NCBI GenBank assembly: GCA_003260075.1
Contig: QLIY01000659.1
Span: 1-64,000 of the forward strand
Direction: 5' to 3'
Length of the DNA: 64,000 bases
DNA from: Phallusia mammillata
Lineage: Eukaryota; Chordata; Ascidiacea; Phlebobranchia; Ascidiidae
Shown here: positions 35,527 to 48,819 of the stretch, one piece after another
Layout of the letters: the number at the start of each line of letters is the position of its first letter
How positions within the stretch are numbered: the stretch's first letter is position 1
Notes under the pieces: model-generated
What the model saw: only the letters and a program-made list of their open reading frames with translations
The model's database searches: none
What the model was told of the DNA's origin: nothing
Translations under genes and position numbers: made by a program

Positions 35527-36408
35527 TGACCTACTCAAATCAACAAACTGGCTCAACAAATTGGCAATGTTTATTTCACAGTTCAGATTTCAGACAAAAA
35601 TCTTTAAACAAGGTGTCGGGGTTTCCCCTAACTCTGATTTTTATGATCCAAAGCCTTTTGTCTAAATTGAATTGATGGAACAACACTTAAACGCCGAAAG
35701 CCACATTTCACCACAAAATACAAACCAAAAGTACAGTGACAAAATTTGTCCTTACATGCTGGTAGACTTTGTATTTACTTTCTTCAACACAAATATTTTC
35801 AAAGCTAAACAAACGGCAAAAACATTAAAGACGACCGTTGAAAACACCATATGCTATTGCTAATCAAACGTAACGAAATTGTTGGATTTTAAGTCAACGC
35901 ACATTGTTTTGAGGTATAAGCAAGCAAGATGGCTTTTTAACACATTAAAACATGTGTTTAAAACAATATTAAGTGTAAACATTTGAATACTCTTACCTGG
36001 CAGGCTCATATCAGTTTAGGAAGGGGTTTTTAAAGCAGATTCACAAAGAAACGCAATACACAAGCAGCACCGTCAACATTTAAAAGTAACAGCGCGATGA
36101 ACACGAAAAGCTTGCTCACGATTAATCTTGGTGATATTTTTATCACACAAATTTGAACTTCAACAAACCGGGAAAAAATGAGGCACATGAAAAGGAACAA
36201 AATGATAGATTAAAAATTTCACAATTTTCGATAAACATAGTTTGAAGAATAATTTATGATATTTTCAATAACTGTCACCCACTCCACAAAAACATTGTTT
36301 CCAACTCGAGAGCCAAAATTTTAAATTGCAAGAGGCACCAAATCACAAAACAGAAAAAAAAACATTCAAACTGATGATTTAAGAACATATTAACTGGTCT
36401 CAAAAACA
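35527..36408. other. intergenic DNA between APIP and PIGL
   Basis: About 880 AT-rich bases with no supported gene. A CAGGGGTGTGCAGA sequence near 35042 (just outside, in PIGL intron 1) resembles one end of the element nested at 48669-49073, but no matching right end was found. Confidence 0.5.
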
Positions 36409-37924
36409 TCAGTCAGCATCTGTGATTCCACCTTCATTCCCAGGAGGTTGATCTGGATTTAACCCAAGTCTTTTCATTTCAATTGCAATTTCAAACAAAT
36501 AGTGATAACACTCGGCTCTGTAACAAATTGTAAATAATAATAATTATATTGACAATGTTTTTGTTTTTTTAAATCTTCATCTAAAGCCTAAAATACTACA
36601 AATGTGTAACATGCTGAAATGCAATTCATAAAAGATGGAAAATATTTAATTTAGATTTATTGCAAAAATGTTTAGGTAAGTCTGTGCAAAACTTACAGCA
36701 AGATTAGATTGTTTTGTAACGCTTTCAGAATCAGCAACAATTAACTCAACATGAACCTTTGCAAAGCAAGGTACAATAAAAAAACATTTTCTTACTGGGA
36801 TTTTGCAGCTTGCCATGTACTGCCCCAGATGTATACTCCATGTCGCCGAACTATTACTGCATTGGTTTCTGGATACATTTCCATAGCACGCCACATTCTA
36901 TTAGTTAATTCTCTTTCATGGCACACATTTTCAATAATCGGTACAATCAACATATCATTATATCTGCAAATTATTTTTTTTAAGTATGAATCCCAAAGTT
37001 AGAAACAAAGATGACAAACTTGAATGGGTTAGTAGTTGAGCCTTTTTTTATACCCTTTTGCATTTCTTGGTGGGTGATCTTAAATTCAGGACCCTTGAAC
37101 AGCAGGGATACAAGATTTGCAAACTTGCTGTGACTGTGCAGAACTGCACCTGAGATACATTAGAATAGCATGAAAAAACATATTTATGGGTCTTTGCATT
37201 ATGCTAGCTGTTACTGGGCAAATATTCTTCCCCAAAATCAAGTTATCAAATTTGTAGATACCTGCATTTCGCATGGTGTAAGCATTCATAAACAGTGGGG
37301 CACATTCTGTCAACTTTAATTTTTTCTCAGGGCTTTCAACAACTTCTCCAGTTGAGTTGCACAGAAACACATCCTCGGGTTGAATCATCTCCTTTTGAAC
37401 ACCAGATGGCGCCATGTAGATTTTGCTGTATAAGAACATCACTACAATATAACACACTTAAATTTGCCTGTAAGCCTCTGTAAAGTAGTTTTGTACAAAC
37501 CTGCCATCTCGAATAGACATCCCACCACCTGTGCCAGTTGCCCAACCAAGATCATACATCAGTTTGCATAATTTTGGAATCAAGAGTTTTGGATGGTCAT
37601 TGTAAGAGATAACATCTCTGTTATTCCTTTTCTGGGAACAAAGCATGTTTTGTTGCAATGCTTTATATAAAACAGTAGACATTTTTACATAAAGAGTACT
37701 TAAAAATATGCAATAAATAAAAAATACCATCTATTGTACTATGTAACATAAATCTTGCACTTGTTAATTTTTATGTGCGCGATTAGTTGCATACAAATTC
37801 AAAAAAAACAATACAACATCTCCAGCAGTTGTAGTTCCTTAATTACCTTTGAAACCAAATCCTCAGTTCCATTTTCAAGCTTTCGCTTCTCTCCATTATT
37901 GATATCAGTTTCAGCAAACTGCAT
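36409..37924 (-). CDS. APIP: methylthioribulose-1-phosphate dehydratase (APIP/MtnB)
   Basis: Zinc-dependent class II aldolase-fold enzyme of the methionine salvage pathway, which dehydrates 5-methylthioribulose-1-phosphate in the cytosol. In mammals it also restrains Apaf-1 and pyroptotic cell death. Exons: 37847-37924, 37501-37631, 37262-37425, 37020-37149, 36796-36963, 36409-36517. The protein has 259 residues. The active site is complete: [15 protein letters not shown], the Cys of KLTECAPLF, zinc ligands H129 and H131 (HSHSK), catalytic-type E153 (ITHQEM) and third zinc ligand H209 ([10 protein letters not shown]). Five of its intron positions and phases are shared with the AT-hook paralogue immediately upstream, showing they arose by gene duplication. 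Confidence 0.95.
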
Positions 37925-38895
37925 TTTACTTGCTTTGTTACACTTTAAATAATGAAAATATCGCACAGTTCACAAACAGCAAGCGCCATGTGCGATTTAT
38001 TGGTTTGACGTCACCGGCACAAAGCACATGAAAAATGTTTTGTCGGAAAAAATAAAAACACCTGTAAACCATTACATTTGTTAGGTAAAGTAACAAAATA
38101 AAAATCAGAAAACGAGTTTGTATTGTTACTTTTAAACACTACTTTAGTTTTTAAGTTCTTCTTCGACAAGAACGTTTTTGTTGATTATTGCAAGAGCCAA
38201 GGTAAAATAAAACAAGGTTTGACTAGACCAAAACTTATTTTCCTTTTAGAATTCACTTACACAATCCACAAGCCAATTTTTTTTATTTCTTTTAAATTTA
38301 ACATTCAATCAACAGTTTTTTAAAGATTTTTTACTATCGTTTCATACATCAAAACAAGTAAATAACTTTCAATCAAGCAAGAAAAAGAAGCCCCCTTAAT
38401 ACAACAAACGTTTGTACATCAGATGTATTTCTTGCAGCAAATCCTGCTGAATAAAAATTTTGGCAAGTGTACAAAACAAATGCAAACATTCAGAAACAAG
38501 TCTGTAAACAGAAACAAAGGCAGAAAGCTTTTGCCAACATTTTCACATGGTCAACTAGCAAGAATAGAATCACACAAAGACTCGAAGTGGTATGTACAGA
38601 AACTGAAATATTTAATTACATTTTTGTGAAAAGCAGAATAAAACAAACACATTCGCTTGTGACAACTGACAGTGACACAATTGGCAGTTATTAAAAGCCT
38701 TGCTTGTTTAAAAGTGTTGGTAACTAAAAATACATTCACAACAAAATTACGAAAGTATTAAAACATCAACTTTTTAATTTTTGAAAACACACAGTAGCAC
38801 TTTTGGTGGTCACAAACAACTGTTTTGTTGAATATATATAGCACTAGCTGTATAATATCAAGACAGTTAAATAGATCTCCAGTTTTGTTTTGATT
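37925..38895. other. intergenic DNA between the APIP paralogue and APIP
   Basis: About 970 AT-rich bases. I see no supported gene or repeat. It must hold the 3' end of the paralogue and the promoter or acceptor of APIP. Confidence 0.5.
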
Positions 38896-41800
38896 TCAAC
38901 CTGTAAGACCATATTCATCTTTTGGGTAATGGTCAGGCTCGACACCAATTTGTCGCATTTTAATTGCAGTTTGAAATAATTGGTGGTAACATTCAGCTCT
39001 GAAATGAAACGATAAAGAAGTTTTAACCAAGTATACAGGAAACAAATCTATTACAAGTGACATTTACGGTTTGAATATGACTCTATCCTTGTTAAATCAA
39101 AAGGGGCAATACCACTAAGTAAATCAGGTTTTTAATATGGTTTTAGGCAAATTGAGTAGACAAATTAAAAGAAATTAAATAAGAAAGTTTTAATACAAAT
39201 TTCAGTGGACTGACAGGGGGGGGGGGATATGGTTTTAGGCAAATTGAGTAGACAAATTAAAAACAGGCAAAAAAAATTAAAGAAATTAAATAAGAAAGTT
39301 TTAATACAAATTTCAGTGGACTGACACTAAAACTACTATTATGGTTGCAAACAGATCACAATGCCCTAATGCCACTGAAAAAGGAAATGGAAAAAGCCCA
39401 CTCACTGTGAAAGAGCATTTGGAAGATTGTCACTCCATATGTAGATGCCCTGTCGCCTGACAAGCACAGCATTAGTATCAGGGTTCATTTCAGTAGCAAA
39501 CTGCAAGCGCTTTGCTAGTTCCTCTTTTGAAAGGGCATTATGAACAATTGGTATTACCAGGATGTCATCAAACCTATGAAATATATGAAAATTAATAGTC
39601 TTGACATGCACAACTGAAACTTATTAAATCAATATAACCGGTATTTAATATCCAGAAATGTAAGTTACTGTGTTTAAACTACAGTTGCATGTCCTATTCC
39701 TCTTTTAAAAATAATAAAATAATTTTTACTTCCACAAAACACTACAAATTTTTCCTTACTAAATTATGTGATCTTTTAGAATTGTTTTACATTTGAACAG
39801 AGGAAACTTAGGCACTTACTTGTGGGAAAACTTAAATGATGAGTTTTGTATTTCACCAATGACATCCTGGTGTGTGATACGAAATTCACTGCCTTTAAAA
39901 ATTACTGAAGCTAAAACAGCATCAGTGCTTTGGCAATGCACAATTGCGCCTGAAATACAAAATGAAATTAGTGTGTTATAAAAATTGTAGAGTTTTTGTT
40001 GTGCGAGTTTACTTCAACAAAATGCCTAATTACCAGTAGAAAATAATTTTACGACTACACATATGTTAAATTATTAGAATCCAAAATATTTACCAGCATT
40101 TGTTGTTTGATAAATTTTCATCACAACAGCATCGGACTCTTTTATCTTTTGCTGCTGACTATTTTCAATATCATCGTACACTGAAATCTCACTACTGGGG
40201 GTCTCACGTTTAAGCACATTCGAAGCAACAAAAAATTTTCTGCCAACAAAAAATGCTCATTAACCCACGGCAACAAATATTTACAGCAAATAATGTTGGA
40301 TTATTAGTACATTTTCTTTATTTTTTTTCTTTTAATCTATAACATTTTACTTAAATTTAAGTCCAATTTAAATCCAATTGCATTATTCCAAGTGCTCACC
40401 CTTGAAATTTCATTGAAGCTGCTCCGCATTTTCCAGGAGTCCATCCCGCATGGTACATTTGTTTGCATACATCAACAAGTTGGGACAATGGGTATTTTTT
40501 ATCATTACCAGAAATAATTTTAGTTGCTGGCGAAACATCCTCCTTATGATCATTGATAGTGGCCATAGGAATACTAGGTACTTTTCTAGGCCTTCCTCTT
40601 TTTGGAGCTGTAATCGTTGAAGGTAGGTCAAATACTTGTTTCCTAGGACGCCCCACTTTAGAAGCTAACTTCATTTTGTTGTATTTGTTTTTCACCATCA
40701 TTGATGTGTCTGAGTATTTTTTCGGTCGCTTTGCAACACGTTTTATAGAGAATGCACTGGATATCTCTGCAGAACTGTTCTTTTTTGGCCGGCCACGCTT
40801 TTTCTTTGGGAATTCCAGATCTACCGCAGGAATATCAACATCATTTTCTTCCCAGGGTGCACTTCTTTTACAACTTCTAGGTGACTTCATTTCAAGCACA
40901 GATAGAAGGCTCGTTGATGTAACTTCACGCTTAACTTCGGTTTTGCGTGGACGACCCCGTTTTCCTTTTGTGACATTAAACACTTCCACTTTTTCACCCA
41001 ATATTTTTAAGTTTGATGTTTCTTTTTCAACAATAGAGTTCAGAGTTTCTGTTTTACTGTTGTCCCTTATTTTAGGACGACCTTTCCAATTTGAAATTTT
41101 TTTGGGTCTTCCCCGTTTTCTGACAATTGGTTGAAGTGATTCCTTAGCTACTAAAACATCGCTCTTTTGAATAATATTGTTTTCCATTTTGTTTTGTTCT
41201 TCCACAATCAACTAAAAAAGCAAAAGCCTTGTTTAAAATGTGTCTTTTATTTTAATCTTAAAGGACTAATAATAGGGCAGATTAGGTTATTTTTAAACAT
41301 GGTCAAATTCACAATCAAAGAAAATGGATGATTTTACAAAATAAAGTAAAATTAAATTTGTTTTCAGAAATTCAATAAAGACTGTGTTACATTGTTGCTT
41401 TCAACCCATGTCTTGCTAGGAAAGCAAATAAAAGACTAGTTCTGATTGTGTATAAACACAGTTCATTTTGGTGTTTATTTTGTGAAAACCTTATTATAAA
41501 ACGCAACTCAGGCTAAATGTGAAAATTGTAAATACAACACAGTTTTCCATGATCACATAGATTTTTGTAAAAATCTGATTAGCCACATGCTAAAAAAAAA
41601 CTGTTTTCCTGATTTTCTACATTTATGTGGTTAGCGTTTGCAGTCTTTTAAAAGGTTAGTGTACGTGTCTTTTACATATTTTTTTTCATGTATAAATATG
41701 TATCTATAACCAAGCAAATGTTAACTGCAAGTAGCAAACAGCAATAAATTACACATAACAAAATAAAAAAAACTTTTACAACGATAAATTAATTGAATTG

Positions 41801-42160
41801 CTTGTAAAAATTTTTGCTGCTAAAAAATTCTTCCTGGTCCAAAACCTTTAAAATACATGCCTAATAATATTTGTAAAACCAACACAAGTGCAGACAATAC
41901 TGTACAGTTTGCAGGTCAATATTGAACCCCTTAAGTTTAGTTATAAATATGTATTTAATGTGTTTTAACCTCAGATTTTAGTTCCTGATTCCAAATTTCG
42001 GGGGGGGGGTTGTACAGTTTGCAGGTCAATATTGAACCCCTTAAGTTTAGTTATATGTTTAGTTATAAATATATATTTAATGTGTTTTAACCTCAGATTT
42101 TAGTTCCTGATTCCAAATTTCATTTCCTGCACCTGTTTCTTCAACAGAAGCTGGGTCCAT
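38896..42160 (-). CDS. AT-hook protein fused to a catalytically degenerate APIP/MtnB domain
   Basis: Exons: 42092-42160, 40400-41211, 40094-40239, 39820-39949, 39406-39573, 38896-38998; in frame, 475 residues. Residues 1-262 are Lys/Arg-rich, low in structure, and contain about six AT-hook cores: RGRPKK (56), KGRPK (66), RGRPRK (108), RGRPKK (162), GRPRK (210) and RGRPRK (228). AT-hooks bind the minor groove of AT-rich DNA. Residues about 263-475 are an APIP-like domain with the same intron positions as APIP next door. Key residues are changed: zinc His 115/117/195 (human numbering) become H347, Q349 and Q427, catalytic Glu becomes D371, the substrate Cys becomes Ser, and the GTGGG and APSGVQKE loops are altered. 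It should be a nuclear or chromatin pseudoenzyme. The first exon is less certain. Without it, translation would start at M32 (41186). Confidence 0.85.
39216..39226 (+). other. contig-join linker in an intron of the AT-hook gene
   Basis: Eleven Gs separate two copies of about 80-90 bp (ATATGGTTTTAGGCAAATTG to TTTCAGTGGACTGACA). One copy has an extra ~22 bp, a haplotype-like indel. Confidence 0.8.
42000..42009 (+). other. 10-G contig-join linker beside the first exon of the AT-hook gene
   Basis: The upstream copy (about 41898-41999) repeats the end of exon 1 and its donor (CTCAGATTTTAGTTCCTG). The full exon 1 is the downstream copy at 42092-42160. A short indel distinguishes them. Confidence 0.8.
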
Positions 42161-43796
42161 ATTCTTTTGTGCAAAATTATCAATACACAAAGCTGTAAAT
42201 AAAAACAATTTTAAAACAAAAACAACTGATATAAATTTATCCTACAAAATACACTAAAGCTCGTAATGTGTCAATGACTTAATTAAATTTTTCAAATGGC
42301 TATAATTAAAAAGCAACAATTAAAGAATAAAATAATATTAATTTATTTTCAAAAAAATAGTTAGCTTAAATATTATCAAAAATGCGTTAAAAAATCTGCA
42401 CTTGACACTGAAAGTAAAGCAATGAACGAATACTTTTTTACAAAATTATTTCCTATTGGTTCCTTACTTCCTTTACCTTCGGCAGTAAAATCCAGCAGCA
42501 AATTAAATACTTCATATACATGTGCGCATTTCTAAAAAGTTACCACATATAATCAGGTAAAATACCAAACAAATTCGTGCCCACAGTCATTCCTTGATCC
42601 GATGGCGCCATAAGGCGACCAAAATTTCAGCCGGCTTTTCTATGCGTGATGGCTGTTGCAGCTGCTGTTTACCAAATACAACTACAAGCGACGCTCGTTT
42701 TCTCCTTAGTATCATTGTCCCAGCTACCAGATCCAGGATATTGCCGAATTGACGGTGTTGCCACAAGCATTTGGAACGCAGTTTTGGTATAAGCCTATCG
42801 AGTAGAAAGCTGTTGCGGTTTTACCCTCGTTCCCGAGGTTTTTTCAGCGTATTAAGAATCGCAAGGTTTTTACTGTATGACTGTAATGTGTTACTATGTT
42901 TGTTTCCTCAAGGTCCACATAAACAAAATACAATGGATTCAAAAAGTCATGTCTTTGAGTTAGGTACATTTATTATTTACGGTTTTAAACAGTTCTTGCA
43001 TTCCTAAATCAATTACTTGGCATTCAACACTTCAGTGCAAAAAATGCCTATTTCCCTGCGTCGTCTTTACGACCACAGACCTAGCTGGAAAAGCAATCAT
43101 TGCGTAACGTGTTAAATGTTGTCGTCACCAGGCGAGAAAATAGCGAACAAAGCAATGGTTTCCCTTTTTTCTTCGTCACCACTTGGAGAAATTTGCATCA
43201 CAGCAAGTCAGTTGAAAGGTCTTCGGCATGCGAATGTACGCTTATCTAAATGTGTGTATTCGACGCGTTTTAGGGTAGACCTGCTATGATAAACTATAAA
43301 CTTTATTAACTGGACAAAGTAAGCTAGGCTAAAAAGGTACTGATATCACAAACGTATTTAGGAAAGGTCACCCGTTAACGTTATGACTGTTAAAAGGAAG
43401 AATACGGTCTCAGATTGTAGACGTGTACAAATTGGTATTTTATTTAGATACAAATTGGTTTAACGCACTTTCTCCAATACTAAAATATCACCAATTTGAC
43501 AAATGAAAGCTCGGCTTAAGTGTTGTTAAGATTCGCGTGTTATTGTAGCGCCAGTGCGTTGTTCAGCTAGGTGAGTGTGAATACGCCTTATCTTTTAAAT
43601 TGTGATTTCTTCCCTACGAAAGCCCATTTGCGTGCAATATTACGTTATGTCCGAGTTTGATCTAATAAGGTGATAATTTGTCATGTTTCTGCGTAAACCT
43701 AGATAACCTTTCATGGACCACAATGATTTCTTTTCAATGCCAGATTATATCGCTGTTCGCGATATTTGTATTGTTTGTTAGTTAATCTGAGTAATC
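42161..43796. promoter_or_regulatory. divergent upstream region of the AT-hook gene and UNC93A
   Basis: About 1.6 kb between two divergent start codons. The half nearer UNC93A (42590-43700) is less AT-rich and more CpG-containing than its surroundings, consistent with promoter or 5' UTR sequence. No gene or repeat was recognised. Confidence 0.35.
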
Positions 43797-46700
43797 ATGG
43801 CTTCCTGCAAGTGTCGAAGGAATGTGTACACGCTGGCCATTGCCTTTTTATGCAACTTTACTTCTTACATGACACTTGAAAGTAAGTTTCAATAAATAGT
43901 AGCCTACGCTTATTCGTATCTAAACGTGAAAATTGAATCACCCAGTTCGTTGCTTGATTACGCTTAAATTTTTGTTTTCAAACGCGTTTTTTTGTTTGTT
44001 TTTTATGTCAATATGGGAGTAAAAAGTCATTATAATATAGATTTTGTAAATGTTTCCTAATACATGAAATCTCCTGGCAAGTAAAGTAAAGGGCCGCGAA
44101 GATTCGGGGTCACTTATTTATGACTGCAGGCATTTAAGTCGCTGTATTTTATTGTTTCACAAGACATATGCATTTCCGTTTTTTAAGCACCGTCAGTTGC
44201 TGAAAAAACAACAAGTATAGATTTTGCCAGAAAATTACAAATAAATTACGTCTTACATATTTAATGTGTGTGACAGTGGAGCCTGCAAGCATTTCAATTT
44301 CCTTTGTTACGACCGCAGGCATGCAGAGCAGCTTGAATCGTTCCACGGGCACCAATTCACTTAGCGCGTTGTACACCACTCTCGTCGTGTCCTCACTGCT
44401 GCTGCCTCCTCTGGCAATCGCCAAGCTTGACTGCCGGAAGTCGTTGTTTCTCAGCATTCTTATGTATGCAATCTACACACTAGGTAAGCATTCAAAACAA
44501 AATTTGCTGCATAAATGTAGTTATACACCATTTTTTTGGTAAAATGATTGCATCATGTTAGAGCTTAAAAAGATAGAATAAAAACGGCTTTAGATTAGAT
44601 GTAATTTGATGTTGTTGTTGCACTTAATTAAATGTCAAAATATCTTGTTTTGCAGCCAACTTTTATCCAAAGCCGTACATTCTTATACCGGCTGCTGTGC
44701 TGCTCGGGACCGGGGCAAGTGTAATGTGGACCGCGGCCTTTTATTACGTCATGCAGGTGGCGCAACGTCACGCCAAGGAGAAAAACAAAAGCATTGCCGA
44801 AGTGACAGGCGACTTCTTCGGCAAGTTTACATCTTTGAGCCATTTCTCCATAGTTGTTGGCACTTTGTTTATGACTGTCGTGTTTGAGAGCCTGAAAATT
44901 GACCCAGTGAAGACAACTAATTCTACTACACCCGTTAATGTGAGTGAAAATGGTGCGCAACACATGTATAGTCTTGTGGCAGGCAACTCTAGCACACCTG
45001 CAACGAGCTTGCCTGTGTACGAAGTCGCTACTACAATTGGTACAGCACAAGGTGACCACGAAACATGCGGACTGTACTTTAAGTTGAATTCCCCATCCAA
45101 ATCGAATCAAATCAGTGAAACTGTCATGTACTTATTGCTGTGCACCTATCTCGCATTCAACATTATAGCAGCGTGCCTCTGTCTTTGCCTGGACGAAATC
45201 ACTGGCACTGAAACAAAAACTGTTGCCGAAGAAGCCGTTTGTGCCTCGATGACGTCATTAAACGACGTCACCAGCCCCAAGATCAAAGCCACGAACCAAA
45301 ATGCCGAAGATCCAAACACCGATAGGCTTTTGGGTGAGAACAACAACACCAATAACACAGACGAAGTAATCGAGGATGACAAGTCGGTTTTCAAACTGGT
45401 CAGATCCAGCTTGACTTTGTTGTTCACTGACAAAACCGCATTCCTCATGATTCCATTTACCCTTCATTACGGCATGATGCAAGGTTTCGTCCGTGGTACT
45501 TTCAATGCTTCGTGGATTCATTGCTCGTTGGGTAAGACCATGTGTAATATCGTAAAATAATAAGATTTATCCAATGACAGCCTATAATGTGCCATGGGGC
45601 TGTATGACATACGACTATGCAAGTGCATTAAATTTTGTGTTTTTGCATACTTGGAGTGTATGCCATATACTTGTAGCTTTTCAAGATGCCGATATTCTTG
45701 GTGCCTTGAAACTCCAAATTTAAAACAGAATTATGTGTTAATTACAATTGTACGAATCGTTGACACAATATAACCTACTGCCGTTTGCCTCCTGCCCGAG
45801 TTATTATGTTGCTAATCAGCAAACACACAAATATGCTGACTGTACATTTTGTGTCACAATGGTCCAAAGTTGGGGCTTCTTTGATAAACAACAACTGCGC
45901 GTAACCCAACGCAAGTAAATAACTGCTGACTGATTGTATTTGCTATAATTAACTGGTTGGGCTATTGTGGGCGTTGTATTGAACAATTACATCAAAAAGT
46001 AAGTTTTAAACATTGACTTGTGCTGAAAATATACAGTTCTTTGTGACATCATAAGCACATTTCAAGGCGTTCAAAAGAAAGCAAGCGTTCAAAAGAAAAC
46101 ATGCCAGTAAAATCCTAAAAAGTCGAATTATAGTAGGCCAATGTTTGGGATAAAAACGCGTTCATACGCTACAAAACAATGTCTGGGACTAATTACTTGG
46201 CCACATAGAAACTGTACGTTGAAGTAGGCTGACTTCAGATGTGTGACAATGTTTACTGTTGCGTGCAGGGTTAAAGCATTCTACTGGCAAAACAACCCAA
46301 CGCCTTCAGGTAAATCATCGTCATAATGACCAATGAGTTGCAACAAATTTGCATGCATACGAAAATTTGGCCAGTTCATAAAAGGTCGGCCCACAAACCA
46401 ATGTTTAGCCGTATCCGGCCCTTAGGACGAAAATGTTTGCCGACCCCTGCTTTACATCAACTCGGGGGGGGGGCTTTGGCCAGTTCATAAAAGGTCGGTC
46501 CACAAACCAATGTTTAGCCGTTTTCGGCCCTTAGGACGAAAATGTTTGCCGACCCCTGCTTTACATCAACTCGTTCCATTCACCTGTGTAATAAACACAA
46601 TCTGAATCAACACTACAGCTGGTTGCTGGTGCGGTCATAACTCGTGCATGAACTGCAAGACAGCTGATTTTCGATTGGCTTGTTGACACCTGGGCGTAAA

Positions 46701-47775
46701 GACAAACATATTATGCAGGACAAGGTTCACCTAATGCACATTCAGGGTATGATCGAAACACGAAAGGAAGTGATTTTATTTGCGCTTCTTGTGATGTTGG
46801 TATGTAAGCCCTCGAAAACATATTACAGTCAGACTTGGACAAGTTGTTGGTTGGAAAACTTATTATTGTTGTTGATCATGATTGTACAGCACATACATTA
46901 AAAACCGGACTAAAAACATACCCTTCCCATGCAGATGTAATTAATCGTTTTTACGTTAATGTGATGTCCTTTTATACACTATTGTTACACATTTCCTTTA
47001 GTCGGACTTATGTTTGAAAAATGGTCATAAAGTGGAATATATATTAATTTACTATGAATATTTGCCTAAATGTGGCGGGGGGGGGGAATGTCCTTTTATA
47101 CACTGTTGTTACACATTTCCTTTAGTTTAGTCGGACTTATGTTTGGAAAATGGTCATAAAGTGGAATAGATATTAATTTACCATGAATATTTGCCTAAAT
47201 GTGGCTTAACTGTTTATTTCGTTGTAGCAGCATACATTACGAAAGAAATATGCACACCAATTTGACTCGAAACTTACATTGTTGCAGGAATTGAGTATGT
47301 GGCTTACGTGACGTGTGTATACGGAGGTGTAATGATCATCGGTTGTTACTCCTTTGGTGCTCTTCTTCGCGTCACCACTCACCTCAAGATTTTCATTTGC
47401 ACCATGAGTCTGGAGGTAATTCTGTTCGTGATCACGTTGCTATGGAAACCCGCCGCGGATGGACATTCCGAGACCTGGATCTATTTTCTTATCCCAATCG
47501 GTTTCGGGATCTGCCACAGTTCCTTGTCCAGTCAATTAGGAAGCATATACGGCCGACTGTATGGCAAAACTAAGAAGGCTGGGACTGCCTTGCTGAATGT
47601 ATGGAATCCTATGGGCTCTGCCATTGCTTATGGTTTAAGTGGAACCCTGTTGCCTATCCATCTGGTAGCGCTCGTGATGTCCACTTGCATTGTGGGAACT
47701 ATTATGTACACGGTAGCGGAAAAGATACAGGACAAGCCTTATAGAAAATGTAAGGCGGTTGGAGGCTGTTTATAA
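43797..47775 (+). CDS. UNC93A: UNC93A-like multi-pass membrane protein
   Basis: Member of the UNC93 branch of the major facilitator superfamily. Exons: 43797-43881, 44319-44483, 44656-45531, 47288-47775; all GT/AG, 537 residues in frame (human UNC93A 457). Family features: an N-terminal membrane helix after MASCKCRRNVYTLAIAFLCN, then MQSSLNRS (human LQSSL), then FYPKPYILIPAAVLLGTGAS, and GIEYVAYVTCVYGG. The extra length lies in two hydrophilic inserts: one with several N-glycosylation sequons (about residues 165-215) and one acidic, Asn-rich loop in the middle of the protein. The substrate is unknown for this family; UNC-93 in nematodes regulates a potassium channel and UNC93B1 traffics Toll-like receptors. 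Intron 3 contains two contig joins. Confidence 0.9.
46464..46473 (+). other. 10-G contig-join linker in UNC93A intron 3
   Basis: Separates two copies of about 95 bp ending GCTTTACATCAACTC. The repeated part contains GTTTGCCGACCCCTG, the kind of end found on hAT elements. Confidence 0.8.
47077..47086 (+). other. 10-G contig-join linker in UNC93A intron 3
   Basis: Separates two copies of about 110 bp (TGTCCTTTTATACACT to AAATGTGGC) that differ by substitutions and a 5-bp indel. Confidence 0.8.
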
Positions 47776-47792
47776 GCAACGAAAGGACCACG

Positions 47793-47798
47793 AATAAA
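47793..47798 (+). terminator. AATAAA polyadenylation signal of UNC93A
   Basis: Canonical AATAAA 18 bp after the stop codon, implying a very short 3' UTR. Confidence 0.5.
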
Positions 47799-48668
47799 TG
47801 ACTGATCCCAGAAAATGTGTGTTGGCGAGTGCATTGCACATCTGGGTTGCAAGAACCAAGCAAAAACGCGAAAATCACAAGACATACATTATTGTGGTTA
47901 CTGATTTTGTGTGACAGTCCACTGGTAAAACCAGAAAGCTTCTAAAAATATGAGGTCAAAATCAATGACCTATATTTCTCAACAATATTTGTTGTTTATG
48001 TGCCAAAGCATTTCCGCATTCAACCTATAAATCATCATCACTGTTGTATTTTACTTTTGTGGCGTTCGACTTGGTAATACAAACTTCTAGCAGTTGTTTC
48101 AAACCTCAATTAAAAGAAATACCACGGATACAACAGCCAGGCAAGCAAACAGCAACGCATTTCGCAACCTCAGCATTTTTGTCGCAATTTACGACTGATT
48201 TCAATACAAAGGGCTTCACATTATTACCGCATGGTTTGATGGCAGCTGGATTTTATGACCGACATTTTGTTTGTCAAGTTTATACTAATCGCTCCGAACA
48301 CGGGCAAACACCGAGTGGGACGTGACTATAGCTTCAAAACGTATAGCACATAGGCAAAGCAAATTTAATTCATTTGACACTTAAAATTCGTTTCATATTT
48401 TTTCATGAGCTAGATCTTCAAATAAAAATCATGTTTTCCACACAAAATATGGGTACATGCAAACGTAGCATTTCGTCTTCAGCAGACCGGCAAACAACTT
48501 GACCAAAAAACAATTTTAGTCTTCTTATTACCTTAAGTGGTGTAGGGACGTGGACGATTGCAAGTCTGACGATCATGAAGGTGTACACCAGCGGTTCCCA
48601 AACTGGGGTCCGCGGACCAAATGGGGTCCGTACAGCAGTTTCAGAGGGTCCGCAGTGAGAATTAATCT

Positions 48669-48731
48669 CTAAAGCACGGGTGTGCAACATTTTTCGCCGG
48701 TGGGCCATATAACCAATTTCGGACATCAAGC

Positions 48732-48819
<88 letters not shown>

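Noticed and set aside
40553..41134. 193-codon plus-strand frame opposite the AT-hook exon
   Set aside because: Shadow of the minus-strand coding exon; the AT-hook/APIP frame has matching introns and homology.
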